DNA of 64,000 bases. Source: Kocuria coralli (GTDB taxonomy: Bacteria; Actinomycetota; Actinomycetes; Actinomycetales; Micrococcaceae). The DNA lies in NCBI RefSeq assembly GCF_008831305.1, contig NZ_ML708616.1, positions 124,001-188,000 on the forward strand, in the 5' to 3' direction. The stretch's first letter is position 1; each line of letters starts with the position of its first letter. The translations under genes were made by a program, and so were the position numbers. Below are positions 19,456 through 27,364 of the stretch, piece after piece. The notes below the pieces were generated by a model. That model was not told the DNA's origin, did no database searches, and saw nothing but the letters and a program-made list of their open reading frames with translations.

Positions 19456-20661
19456 CTAGTTCTTGACCACGGCCGCGGTCAGCCGGGACATCGGCTCGCT
19501 CAGGGCATTGAGCTTCGCGGCCAGCTCCGCCCGTTCGTCGTCGCCGACGGTGTCATAGGAGACGAAGCCGTCGTCGTAGGAGCCATAGGTGTCGAGCAGG
19601 GCGAACATGTCGGCGAACCGGTCGTCGAGCTCGTCCACCAGCTCCTGCTCACCGTTGGAGATCGCGAGCTCGCGCACGGTGTCGAAGGCCACTTCCGAGC
19701 CCTCCACGTTGGCGTAGAAGTCCCACAGGTCGGTGTGGGCGAACTCGTTCTCCTCACCCGGGAGCTTCCCGTCGGGGGCGGCCACCTCATCGAGCAGGCC
19801 CTTCGCCCCCTCCGTGATGTCGGCGAGGGTCAGCGTGAAGTCCGGCTCGGCGACCTTGTCCTTGAGCTCGGTGACGTCGTCGATGAGCTTGCCGCCCAGC
19901 TCCGCGCGCTGCTCGGGGGTCAGCGGCGTCAGGTCGGGGTCGCCCTCGTAGTCCCCGTTCGCGACGGCCTCGTCGTTCCACAGGTCCATCTCGATGCGGT
20001 GGAAGCCCGTGAACTCGAGGCCCTCCTCGTCCGCGCCCGGCTTGCGGTAGTCGATCTTGGGGTCGAGGTCCCCGAACTGCTCCGCCACGGGTTCGATCCG
20101 CTCGTAGTTGATGCGCACGATCGGGAACAGCCGTTTGGCCTCCTCGTCGTCGCCCGACTCGTAGGCGTCGACGAACTCCTCGACGTTCGGCACGAGCTCC
20201 TCGGTCTGCGTCTTCACGTAGCCCACGTACTGGGCGATGACGGCGTCGTCCTCGGGCGAGACCTCCAGGGCGTCGCCCGTCACGGTGAACGGGGCCTGGC
20301 CGACGCCGGTGCCGATCATGCCCGGCTTGCAGTTCGTGTAGTAGTCGCCGGGGCCGGCCTGCACGGTGAGATCGCGGGTCGCGCCCGGGGCGATGTTCTC
20401 GACCTCGCCGACGATGGTGAGCTTGTTCTCGCCCAGCAGGTAGAACTCGTTGACCTTGCTGCCCTCGTTGGTGACGGAGAACGTGACGGTTCCGCTGGCG
20501 GCCTCCTCGGTGCTGACGGAGCAGTCGTCGTCGCTCGCGGTCACGGCGATCGCCTCGGCCTCGGGGTCCGCATTGGGAACGCAGCCGGCAAGGGCGAACA
20601 TGGCGACCGACAGTGCTCCGGCGGCGAGGCAGCCGCGCTGCACCTGGGTTCTGATCTCCAC
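19456..20661 (-). CDS. efeO: Iron uptake lipoprotein EfeO (cupredoxin plus peptidase-M75 domains)
   Basis: A 401-residue lipoprotein with signal peptide and lipobox LAGC. An N-terminal cupredoxin-like domain (about 35-125; includes GPGDYYTNCKPGMIGTGVG) precedes an EfeO/M75 domain with the metal motif HRIE in GFHRIEMDLW. It binds iron outside the membrane and hands it to the EfeU permease. GTG 20661 is chosen because AAAGGA lies 6 nt upstream and the signal peptide starts right there. The upstream open frame is not protein-like. It is 101 bp downstream of efeU and 4 bp before efeB. Confidence 0.94.
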   Translation of the reverse strand: MEIRTQVQRGCLAAGALSVAMFALAGCVPNADPEAEAIAVTASDDDCSVSTEEAASGTVTFSVTNEGSKVNEFYLLGENKLTIVGEVENIAPGATRDLTVQAGPGDYYTNCKPGMIGTGVGQAPFTVTGDALEVSPEDDAVIAQYVGYVKTQTEELVPNVEEFVDAYESGDDEEAKRLFPIVRINYERIEPVAEQFGDLDPKIDYRKPGADEEGLEFTGFHRIEMDLWNDEAVANGDYEGDPDLTPLTPEQRAELGGKLIDDVTELKDKVAEPDFTLTLADITEGAKGLLDEVAAPDGKLPGEENEFAHTDLWDFYANVEGSEVAFDTVRELAISNGEQELVDELDDRFADMFALLDTYGSYDDGFVSYDTVGDDERAELAAKLNALSEPMSRLTAAVVKN

Positions 20662-20762
20662 GGGGGATCCTTTCTCGGTGGTGACGAGCTCGTCCGGATG
20701 GTCCGTCGGCTCGTGGTGGCCCTGGCATCGGCTTCGGTGCCCGGGCCTCAGGTGGTTGAACG

Positions 20763-21704
20763 CTAGGAGGGTTTTCCGGGGTTGAGCGCGGGCTTCTCCG
20801 GATGGTTCTTGACCGCTCCGGGCCGGTTCCTGCGCTCCATGGCGTACGAGCGGCGGAGGAACAGGGGCAGGACGATCACGACGTAGAGGGCCCAGACGAC
20901 CAGCTCGAGCTTGGTCATCTCGGGCGCGAAACCGATGGTTCCCTTGAGCAGGGCTCCCAGGAAGCCATCGGGGGCGATGATGTGGGGGATCTGGAACGCC
21001 CAGGCGGCTTCCCCGAACCAGCCCGCAAGCCATCCGGCGCCGGCAGGGGCGGCCATGAAAGGACCGGGCAGGAATCCCGCCTCCTGGAGGTCGTGGATGC
21101 CGTAAGCGAGCACGCCCGCGGCGAAGACGATGAGCAGCACCCCGGTCCAGCGGAAGAAACGGGTCAGGTTGATGCGCAGCATGCCGTGATAGAGCGCCCA
21201 GGCGAGGATGGCGGCGATGATGATCCCGGACACGGCGGAGAGGAAGCCGACCAGGGGAGAGACGTCGCTGGCGCGGGTGGTGGCCCAGATGAACAGTGCC
21301 GTCTCCAGGCCCTCCCTGCCTACCGATACGCAGCCGATGACGGCGAGCCCGAGGCCGTTGCCGACGAGCGCGGCGTCGACCTTCCCCCGCAGATCGGCGC
21401 TCATGCCCTTCGAGGCTCCGAGCATCCAGAACACCATCCAGGTCACCATGCCGACCGCGAGGATCGAGAGCGAGCCGCCGATGGCCTCCTGCGCGGTGAA
21501 CGACAGGCCGTACGCGCCATAGGTCAGCACCGCACCGCAGACGAGGGAGAACACGATCGCGATCGCGACGCCCAGCCAGATCTTGCGGGCGGCGTCCGGC
21601 CTGCCCAGGCGCTTGACGTAGGCCATCAGGATCCCGATGATCAGCGCCGCCTCGAGGCCTTCGCGGAGCCCGATCATGAGCGTCGCCACCATCTGCTGCC
21701 CCAC
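20763..21704 (-). CDS. efeU: Ferrous/ferric iron permease EfeU (FTR1 family)
   Basis: A 313-residue membrane permease with about seven helices. It has the two FTR1-type REGLE motifs (LREGLEAALIIG near the N-terminus and GREGLETALFIW near residue 130) that bind iron during transport. The start is either GTG 21704 or ATG 21692 (four codons later); neither has an ideal ribosome site. It is the first gene of efeUOB. The promoter region carries a DtxR/IdeR-like box, so iron starvation should induce it. Confidence 0.94.
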   Translation of the reverse strand: MGQQMVATLMIGLREGLEAALIIGILMAYVKRLGRPDAARKIWLGVAIAIVFSLVCGAVLTYGAYGLSFTAQEAIGGSLSILAVGMVTWMVFWMLGASKGMSADLRGKVDAALVGNGLGLAVIGCVSVGREGLETALFIWATTRASDVSPLVGFLSAVSGIIIAAILAWALYHGMLRINLTRFFRWTGVLLIVFAAGVLAYGIHDLQEAGFLPGPFMAAPAGAGWLAGWFGEAAWAFQIPHIIAPDGFLGALLKGTIGFAPEMTKLELVVWALYVVIVLPLFLRRSYAMERRNRPGAVKNHPEKPALNPGKPS

Positions 21705-21724
21705 CCCCGGAGATCGTCGAAATT

Positions 21725-21780
21725 TCGGTTAGGCAAACCTAACCGATGCAATATATGCGGAACTCCTCAGGGACCGTCAA
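21725..21780 (-). promoter_or_regulatory. efeUOB promoter with DtxR/IdeR-like iron box
   Basis: A perfect inverted repeat TCGGTTAGG-CAAA-CCTAACCGA (21725-21746) closely resembles the actinobacterial DtxR/IdeR box core (TTAGG..CCTAA). Upstream on the minus strand are TTGACG (21780-21775) and CATATA/TATATT (21757-21750) with 17-19 bp spacing. The box lies just downstream of the -10, where bound repressor would block transcription when iron is plentiful. Confidence 0.75.
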
Positions 21781-21798
21781 ACCCCCAAAATTGGGGGT
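21781..21798 (-). terminator. Probable terminator of the photolyase gene
   Basis: ACCCCCAA and TTGGGGGT form an inverted repeat 21 bp after the phr stop, followed on the minus strand by a short TT. The loop is very small (2-6 nt depending on pairing), so efficiency is uncertain. It overlaps the upstream edge of the efe promoter. Confidence 0.45.
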
Positions 21799-21818
21799 GG
21801 GGGTATGCAGTGGGCTGG

Positions 21819-23255
21819 CTAGGCCGTTTCCTGGTAGGCGTCCAGGGCTGCGGCCCTGGACGCCTTCAGGTCAACCATGGGCGGCGGGTAGTGCTCGAGC
21901 GTCTCTGCCCGGCGCCCGGCCCGCCCGGCGGGTGCCGACGCCTCCCGATTATGGGCTGCCAGCACCTCCTTGGCCGGGGTGCCGGCCAGCTCGGGCACCC
22001 ACTCGTGGATGTAGTGGGCCTCCGGATCGAACCGCTCGGCCTGCCGCCGGGGATTGAAGATCCGGAAATACGGTGCGGCATCCGCACCGGTTCCGGAGGC
22101 CCACTGCCAGTTGCCGGGATTGCTGGCCGGATCGGCGTCCACGAGCGTGTCCCAGAACCACTGCTCGCCCACGGTCCAGTGCACCCCGACGTTCTTGGTC
22201 AGGATGGATGCCACGGCCATCCTGACCCGGTTGTGCATCCAGCCGGTCTGCCACAGCTGCCGCATTCCGGCGTCGATCATCGGCAGCCCGGTGTGCCCGC
22301 TCCTCCAGGCCTCGATCAGCGGCTCCGCCGAGTCCGTCTCCTTCCAGGGGAACGAGTCGAAGCGCGGGTTCAAGTTGGTGCTCGGCATGTCGGGATAGTG
22401 GTAGAGCAGGTGGTGGTTGAACTCCCGCCAGAGCAGTTCCTGCCGGAAGGCCTTCGCCGATTCCGAGGGCTGTGCCCTCAGATGGCGGTCCACCAGCTGG
22501 AACACGCGTCGCGGCCCGATCTCGCCGTGCGCCAGGTGCGGGGAGAGGACCGAGGTCCCCGCCGTGCCGGGGAGGTCCCTGTCCCCGGCGTAGTCCTCGA
22601 TGGCGCCGTCCAGGAAGTCCTCCAGGCGCTCCGCGGCGGCCTTCTCACCGACCTCCCAGCTGAACTTCCGTGCCCATCGGGGTTCGTCGGTTCCGCCCAG
22701 GTGGCTCACCCGCGCGCCCAGTTCCAGCTCGGCGACCCTGCCGAAGAGCTCCTCGTCCCGCTCGCGGCGCTCCGGGAGGTCGAACGGCTCGCAGTCCCAC
22801 CCGTCGAATCTCCTGGAGAACGGTGTGTAGACCCGGTACGGCCCGCCCTGCCCTGTGGTCAGGCTCCAGGGATCGTGCAGGACGTGGGCGGTGTACCCGT
22901 CGATCTCCACCCCGGTCTCGCGCAGCGCGCCGGCCCACTGGCGATCCACCTCCAGCGCGTTCTCGCCCCAGCGGCGGTTGGCGTGGACGTGCGTGATGCC
23001 CAAGGCTCCGACGATCTCCCGGATGACCTCGGGCAGCGGCCCGCGCACGGCCACCAGGGGCAGGCCGTGGTCTTCGAGGTCGGCGCGCAGCAGCTCCAGC
23101 GACTTGTTCGTCCACCACGTGTAGGCGGCCCCGGGAACCCTGACGTTCGTGTCCTCGCAGTACAGGACGACGGCGGGTCCGTCCTGTGCCGCGTGCAGGA
23201 GCGCGGGGTTGTCATCCAGGCGGAGGTTCGAGCCGATCACGGCCAGGGAGGTCAT
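21819..23255 (-). CDS. phr: Deoxyribodipyrimidine photolyase (FAD, class I type)
   Basis: A 478-residue light-driven DNA repair enzyme that splits cyclobutane pyrimidine dimers. It has an N-terminal alpha/beta antenna-chromophore domain (1-130) and a C-terminal FAD-binding helical domain. Signatures are LLWREFNHHLLYHYP, TGLPMIDAGMRQLWQTGWMH, NRVRM, and NPGNWQWASGTGADAAPY followed by FRIFNP. ATG 23255 is the only sensible start. It is not obviously part of an operon: the upstream gap carries tandem repeats and the next gene downstream is efeU with its own promoter. Confidence 0.94.
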   Translation of the reverse strand: MTSLAVIGSNLRLDDNPALLHAAQDGPAVVLYCEDTNVRVPGAAYTWWTNKSLELLRADLEDHGLPLVAVRGPLPEVIREIVGALGITHVHANRRWGENALEVDRQWAGALRETGVEIDGYTAHVLHDPWSLTTGQGGPYRVYTPFSRRFDGWDCEPFDLPERRERDEELFGRVAELELGARVSHLGGTDEPRWARKFSWEVGEKAAAERLEDFLDGAIEDYAGDRDLPGTAGTSVLSPHLAHGEIGPRRVFQLVDRHLRAQPSESAKAFRQELLWREFNHHLLYHYPDMPSTNLNPRFDSFPWKETDSAEPLIEAWRSGHTGLPMIDAGMRQLWQTGWMHNRVRMAVASILTKNVGVHWTVGEQWFWDTLVDADPASNPGNWQWASGTGADAAPYFRIFNPRRQAERFDPEAHYIHEWVPELAGTPAKEVLAAHNREASAPAGRAGRRAETLEHYPPPMVDLKASRAAALDAYQETA

Positions 23256-23286
23256 TCATGAACCCTACCGGCAGCCTGTGAACGAC

Positions 23287-23400
23287 GACCGGTCGATCTA
23301 CTCGCTCATCAGCCGGGATGGGCGATCGGATCGACCGGTCGGCCGGAATGAGCGAGTGAAGTGACCGGTCGGCGGGGATGGGTGCGTCGAGCGACCGCTC
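23287..23400. repeat. Tandem 30-bp imperfect repeats with GACCGGTC palindromes
   Basis: GACCGGTC occurs at 23287, 23333 and 23363, and as GACCGCTC at 23393. The last three are spaced exactly 30 bp, and the inter-palindrome parts share a GG(C/A)..GGGATGGG-like core. ATGAGCGAGT (23348-23357) is the inverse of ACTCGCTCAT (23300-23309), so the block can also fold. A related 24-bp stretch (20 identities) occurs at 44952-44975. The block fills the gap between the sdhB-like gene and phr. Confidence 0.65.
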
Positions 23401-24109
23401 AGTGCTGGTGGCGGGTCTTGTTCTGATTGCGCAGGTACTCGCGGGCCACCGCGGACAGGTTTTCCAGGGGAAGGCCGGCTGGGCACACCTCGGTGCAGTC
23501 GCCCAGGGTCGAGCACGGCCCGAAGGTCTCCCCGGCCGTCTCGATGACCTTCTCGGTGCGTTCGCGCCGCTCGTCGTCGTCCTTCATGAGCGGCGGCAGC
23601 TCGGTCAGCAGCGAGCCGACGAACAGCTGGCCCGAGCCGTTGGGGCAGACCGCCACGCACGCCCCGCAGCTGATGCAGCCGGCGTTGGTCAGGGCCTTCA
23701 TGCCGGCGGGGCCGCGGGCGGCCTTGACCACGGTGCGCAGAGACTTCTTCTTGTCCACCGCCAGGTCCTGCAGCACGGGGAAGGCCTCGGCCCGCAGCGG
23801 TTCCAAGCGGACCCGCTGGCCGTTGCGGAAGGCGCGTACATGCTGCTGGCACGTGGTCGTGTTGAACTCCGGGCCGTGGGCCACACCGTCGACCATGACG
23901 CCGCATTTGCCGCAGCTGCCCTCACGGCAGCCGTCGTCGAACTTCACCGGCTGCTCGCCGTCGGGGAGCTGCTCGTTGAGCAGGTCCAGCAGTTCCAGGA
24001 CGGTGGTGGCAGGAGTGACCCCCGTGACGTCGTAGGCCACGAACCGGCCGTCGTCCTCGGCCGAGGACTGCCGCCAGACCTCGACGGTCAGCGTGCGGGT
24101 GTTGTGCAT
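23399..24109 (-). CDS. Succinate dehydrogenase / fumarate reductase iron-sulfur subunit (paralog, no SdhA partner beside it)
   Basis: A 236-residue SdhB/FrdB-type electron transfer subunit. It has an N-terminal 2Fe-2S domain (CREGSCGKCG then C in TTTCQQH), a 4Fe-4S motif CISCGACVAVCPNG and a C-x5-C-x3-C motif CSTLGDCTEVCPAG, so all three clusters look intact. ATG 24109 is preferred over TTG 24121 because GGAG lies 6 nt upstream. It resembles the second sdhB at 28865 but has a different insertion pattern. It is 43 bp after the sdhC-like gene with no flavoprotein gene between, unlike the complete sdhCAB operon 4 kb away. Confidence 0.9.
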   Translation of the reverse strand: MHNTRTLTVEVWRQSSAEDDGRFVAYDVTGVTPATTVLELLDLLNEQLPDGEQPVKFDDGCREGSCGKCGVMVDGVAHGPEFNTTTCQQHVRAFRNGQRVRLEPLRAEAFPVLQDLAVDKKKSLRTVVKAARGPAGMKALTNAGCISCGACVAVCPNGSGQLFVGSLLTELPPLMKDDDERRERTEKVIETAGETFGPCSTLGDCTEVCPAGLPLENLSAVAREYLRNQNKTRHQH

Positions 24110-24152
24110 GCGTGTCTCCAAACTGCGCGCGATGACGCGATGAAAGGCGTGC

Positions 24153-25016
24153 TCAGCGCACGATACGAAGCTGAACGGCCAGCGGGATGCTCGCGTTGGC
24201 CAGGGCCACGCCCGTGCCAGCGAGGCGTCCTGCCAGCTCGAGCTTCTCGCGGACCGCGCGGTCGGTCGACAGGCCCGTGTCGTTGCCCACCTGGGTCAGT
24301 CCCTGGGCGGTATGCGCCGCGAGGGCCGTCATCGCGGCCAGGTACAGCGCGGCGACGGCCGGCCGCCGCAGCGAGCGCACCAGGTTGTCGTAAGCCGCCC
24401 CCTGGACGTGCTCCGCCGCCGCGGGCCGGGCGCCCACCGTCAGGTCAGCGATGTGGTGGGCGGTGAAGAGCCCGAGGACCACGCCCGTGGAGCGCATGGA
24501 GCGCTTGGCCACGTCCCAGGGCCGGCGCCTGCGACCGCGCGGTCGCAGGCGCTTCTGCCCCCGGGGGCGCGAAGCGGCCTGCTGGGCCCGGACCGTCAGG
24601 GCGGCAGCGCAGGTGACGTGGGTGGCCGTGGCCGCCAGCATGGTCACGCGGAAGGCCCAGAGCAGGGTCTTCTCCGGCAGCACGGGAGAGCCCACGGTGC
24701 GCAGGAAACGGGCGTAGCCGTCGAAGGCCTCACGTCCCTGGTAGACCTGCAGGTTGCCCAGCATGTGCACCACGGTGAAGCCGGAGAAGAGCGTGCCGCT
24801 GGCGGCCATGGCCAGCTTGAGCTGCGGCGTGGGCGGCATCTTCTCCGTGGCCTTCACCATGGCGTCCACCGAAGTGCTCGCCACGGTCTCCCAAGCGCGC
24901 GCCCGCAGCCGGTCCGCGGCCCGCAGCGCTGAATCCAGGGTCGCGGGAACGGTTCCGCGGGAGGTCGTCGAGGAATCCGGGCGTGCGGGGGCGCCCGGCG
25001 AATCCGAAATGGTCAT
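24153..25016 (-). CDS. Succinate dehydrogenase cytochrome b subunit-like protein (SdhC paralog)
   Basis: A 287-residue membrane anchor of the five-helix type, with an N-terminal extension of about 55 polar residues. It aligns by eye with the SdhC at 31805: GFTVVHMLGNLQVYQGREAF matches FVLVHMIGNLKIYQGEEAF, and HHIADLTVGA matches FHILDLTLGA. In the last helix HLAHG of the main copy reads HTAQG here, so a histidine at a position used for heme in this family is Gln. A strongly basic loop (RPRGQKRLRPRGRRRRPW) is encoded across a 28-bp perfect palindrome. It may form an alternative dehydrogenase by borrowing SdhA; this is inference. Confidence 0.82.
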   Translation of the reverse strand: MTISDSPGAPARPDSSTTSRGTVPATLDSALRAADRLRARAWETVASTSVDAMVKATEKMPPTPQLKLAMAASGTLFSGFTVVHMLGNLQVYQGREAFDGYARFLRTVGSPVLPEKTLLWAFRVTMLAATATHVTCAAALTVRAQQAASRPRGQKRLRPRGRRRRPWDVAKRSMRSTGVVLGLFTAHHIADLTVGARPAAAEHVQGAAYDNLVRSLRRPAVAALYLAAMTALAAHTAQGLTQVGNDTGLSTDRAVREKLELAGRLAGTGVALANASIPLAVQLRIVR

Positions 25017-25046
25017 GTGTCGAGCCTAAGGGCTGGAGGGACCGGA

Positions 25047-26630
25047 TCAGACACCGGGCGTAACGGGCTCTTCCTCGACGGGGGCCTCGGGCGTCTCCGC
25101 CGGATCCGGCAGGGTGTCGGGGCATTCGAAGTTGGTCACGCGGAACCGGGAGTCGGAGTTGTCGTCGGTCAGCGTGCACTGGTTGTCCAGCAGGTTCTCC
25201 TCGACCATGGGGAACGCGAGGTCCCCGTGATAGGAGACCACGGCCACCGATCCGGTCTCCCGCAGCTCGCCGGCCATCTCGAGCGGGATGTTGTTGCCCC
25301 ACAGGGTCGCGGAGCCGGCGGCGTCCATCTCCAGCATGGGGTCGGCGATCTCACGATCGGGCGGGTAGGCGATGAAGATCCCGCGGTGCTGCGGGTTGAG
25401 GAAGATCACCGTGTCGGCCTGCTGCGCCTCCTCGGAGGCGGTGCCGTACCGGTCGTCCTTGGCATACTCGCCGTTCTGCGCCAGCAGGGACGGGAAGGAC
25501 AGCGCCGCGAAGACGGCGGTCACCACGATGCCCACGATCCGCCATGGAATGGAGGCCACGGCGAGGGCGATGAGCAGGATCAGCGCGGGCGCGGTGAAGG
25601 TCAGGTACCGCTCCTGGAAGAACTGGCGTCCCATCACCTGCGCCGCCAGGACCACAGCGAAGGGGAAGTAGACCAGGCAGAAGGTCCACGCCATGATGCC
25701 GCGAGCACGGCTCAGGACGAATCCCGCCACGAGGATCACGGCGGTCAGGGCCGCGAGCCAGGGTGCGAGGGACATCACCAGGCCGGCGTAGTCGCCGTTC
25801 AGGTTCCGGGGGCTGATGAAGAAGACGGTCTCGGCCATGCTGCGCACGACGTCGCCTACGGAGAGGTCGATCCACGAGACCTGGTCGCTCTGCGTCATGC
25901 CGATGTAGGCCAGGGGCAGGCAGGACATGCACACCAGCGCGCACGTGACCAGGACGTGGGTGATCGCCGTCCACCCCCACCGGAAGGTGCGGATGAAGAA
26001 AACGGGCAGCATGAAGATGCAGTAGAGGGAGAAGCCGGTGGCAGCCGCCATGCTCAGCCCGAACGCGACGAGCAGCAGCCCGTTGCGGGTGCGCGCGTAG
26101 CGTTCGAAGCACAGCCAGGCCACGGTGACGCTCATGGCGGCCATGGCGTAGCCGCGGGCCTCCTGGCCGGCCCAGGTCAGCCCCGGGAGCACGGCGCCCA
26201 GGACCGCGATCAGCAGTCCGACGAAGACCGTGCGGCCGGGCAGGTACCGGCTCGCGTAGGACATCCCGATGCGGCTCAGCGCCAGCGCAGTGATCATCAG
26301 GGCGATCGCCGACGGCGCCCGCATGGCCAGCTCCGAGGTCCCGAAGACCCCCGCCCAGGGATACATGACGAAGTAGTAGAGCCCGTGCACGGCGTCGACG
26401 TCCGTGAGCATGCGGCCCAGCGAGTTCAGCGGCCTCTCGACGGCGGAGATGGTGGCCGTCTCGTCGAACCAGAACTGGGGGACCGTCATCCCCCAGAAGG
26501 CGACGATCCCCGCCAGCGCCGCAGCCACCAGCGACGGCCACCACGGAATGCGCGTCTCGGGTACTTCGCGATCGGTTCCGTTACCGGAACTCTCTCGGGA
26601 TGCGGCGGCTGCGGTGGAACTGGTGCTCAT
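25047..26630 (-). CDS. GT-C type membrane glycosyltransferase (mannosyltransferase/ArnT-like), substrate unknown
   Basis: A 527-residue polytopic protein with about ten to twelve hydrophobic segments and a C-terminal extracytoplasmic domain of about 130 residues ending in a Pro/Glu-rich tail. Just after the first helix is WFDETAT, an acidic pair typical of the first external loop of GT-C lipid-linked sugar transferases. Start ATG 26630 is followed by a Ser/Thr/Ala-rich cytoplasmic leader. Such enzymes use polyprenyl-phosphate sugars to modify proteins, lipids or wall glycans outside the membrane. It lies 30 bp upstream of the sdhC paralog, possibly cotranscribed, with no obvious functional link. 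Confidence 0.7.
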   Translation of the reverse strand: MSTSSTAAAASRESSGNGTDREVPETRIPWWPSLVAAALAGIVAFWGMTVPQFWFDETATISAVERPLNSLGRMLTDVDAVHGLYYFVMYPWAGVFGTSELAMRAPSAIALMITALALSRIGMSYASRYLPGRTVFVGLLIAVLGAVLPGLTWAGQEARGYAMAAMSVTVAWLCFERYARTRNGLLLVAFGLSMAAATGFSLYCIFMLPVFFIRTFRWGWTAITHVLVTCALVCMSCLPLAYIGMTQSDQVSWIDLSVGDVVRSMAETVFFISPRNLNGDYAGLVMSLAPWLAALTAVILVAGFVLSRARGIMAWTFCLVYFPFAVVLAAQVMGRQFFQERYLTFTAPALILLIALAVASIPWRIVGIVVTAVFAALSFPSLLAQNGEYAKDDRYGTASEEAQQADTVIFLNPQHRGIFIAYPPDREIADPMLEMDAAGSATLWGNNIPLEMAGELRETGSVAVVSYHGDLAFPMVEENLLDNQCTLTDDNSDSRFRVTNFECPDTLPDPAETPEAPVEEEPVTPGV

Positions 26631-26713
26631 GGAACTCCTCGGGCGGAAACGGGCACCAGCTAGTATGCGCGAAAGCTCCGTGCCGTGAGGCGACGCGGGG
26701 CGATCGCGTGTCT

Positions 26714-27160
26714 TCAGATCCAGCCCAGGTCGCGAGCTCTCAGCGCCAGCTGGAAACGGTTGCAGGACCCCGCGGCGGCGGACAGCTCGAGGATCGCACC
26801 GCGCAGCGCCGCCACATCCAGGTGCAGATGGCGGGCGATGATCTCGTCGTCGCACCCGGAGGCCATCATCTCGAGGATCTGGTGATGCAGCTGACCGGGG
26901 AAGTCGGTGTCCTCGGGAGCATCCGCGTCGTCGGCGCCGGGGTCGACGGTCGCGACGGGGCCGGTGGCGTCGTCGTCGGTGGGCTCCGCGAGGGCATCCT
27001 GGGGGTCCTGCCCGGCGCGCTGCAGCTGCGCCGCGCGCCGCGCGACGAGGGAGGTCGGCGCCAGGACATCGTCGGCATCCAACGACCGGCGACGGCCGTT
27101 CGACGGATGCAGGTCCCGCGACAGTGGTGTCATAGGTCTCATCATGGACCGCAGGTGCAC
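26714..27160 (-). CDS. Small protein with a LuxR/GerE-like helix-turn-helix at its C-terminus
   Basis: Up to 148 residues. The N-terminal third is basic and Ser/Arg-rich, the middle (about 60-90) is very acidic and Asp/Ala/Pro-rich, and the last 55 residues read like a GerE-type DNA-binding domain (ILEMMASGCDDEIIARHLHL, then RFQLALRARDLGW). There is no receiver or other sensor domain. Starts are possible at GTG 27160 or ATG 27145, 27142 and 27133, none with a strong ribosome site. It is divergent from the DASS transporter. I do not recognise a characterised relative; a transcription factor is inferred from the HTH alone. Confidence 0.6.
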   Translation of the reverse strand: MHLRSMMRPMTPLSRDLHPSNGRRRSLDADDVLAPTSLVARRAAQLQRAGQDPQDALAEPTDDDATGPVATVDPGADDADAPEDTDFPGQLHHQILEMMASGCDDEIIARHLHLDVAALRGAILELSAAAGSCNRFQLALRARDLGWI

Positions 27161-27303
27161 TTCTTCGCCACACGGCGAGACACCTGTCTGAAGAATGTTT
27201 CGTGATGGACATCTGACGGCTCGGTCCGGACATGCTGTTTCGCCGGTATTCCTGGCAACAGGGTGCTGGCCGAACCGGAGCGGAGTACCGTGGAATCAGC
27301 TCC

Positions 27304-27316
27304 GTGGTCAGACCAC
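27304..27316. promoter_or_regulatory. FadR/GntR-like operator GTGGTC-A-GACCAC
   Basis: A perfect 13-bp palindrome, containing TGGTCAGACCA, lies 48 bp before the DASS transporter start. It matches the TGGTnnGACCA form bound by FadR and other FCD-type GntR regulators. No GntR gene is adjacent; one of the two in this window, or one elsewhere, could bind it. Confidence 0.5.
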
Positions 27317-27364
27317 AAGAGGACTGCGGCGACGCCCCCATCCGAGAGAACAGAGCCTCACGCC

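Noticed and set aside
23287-23400. CRISPR array
   Set aside because: Units are directly abutting with no spacers, only about three copies, and no cas genes are in the window.
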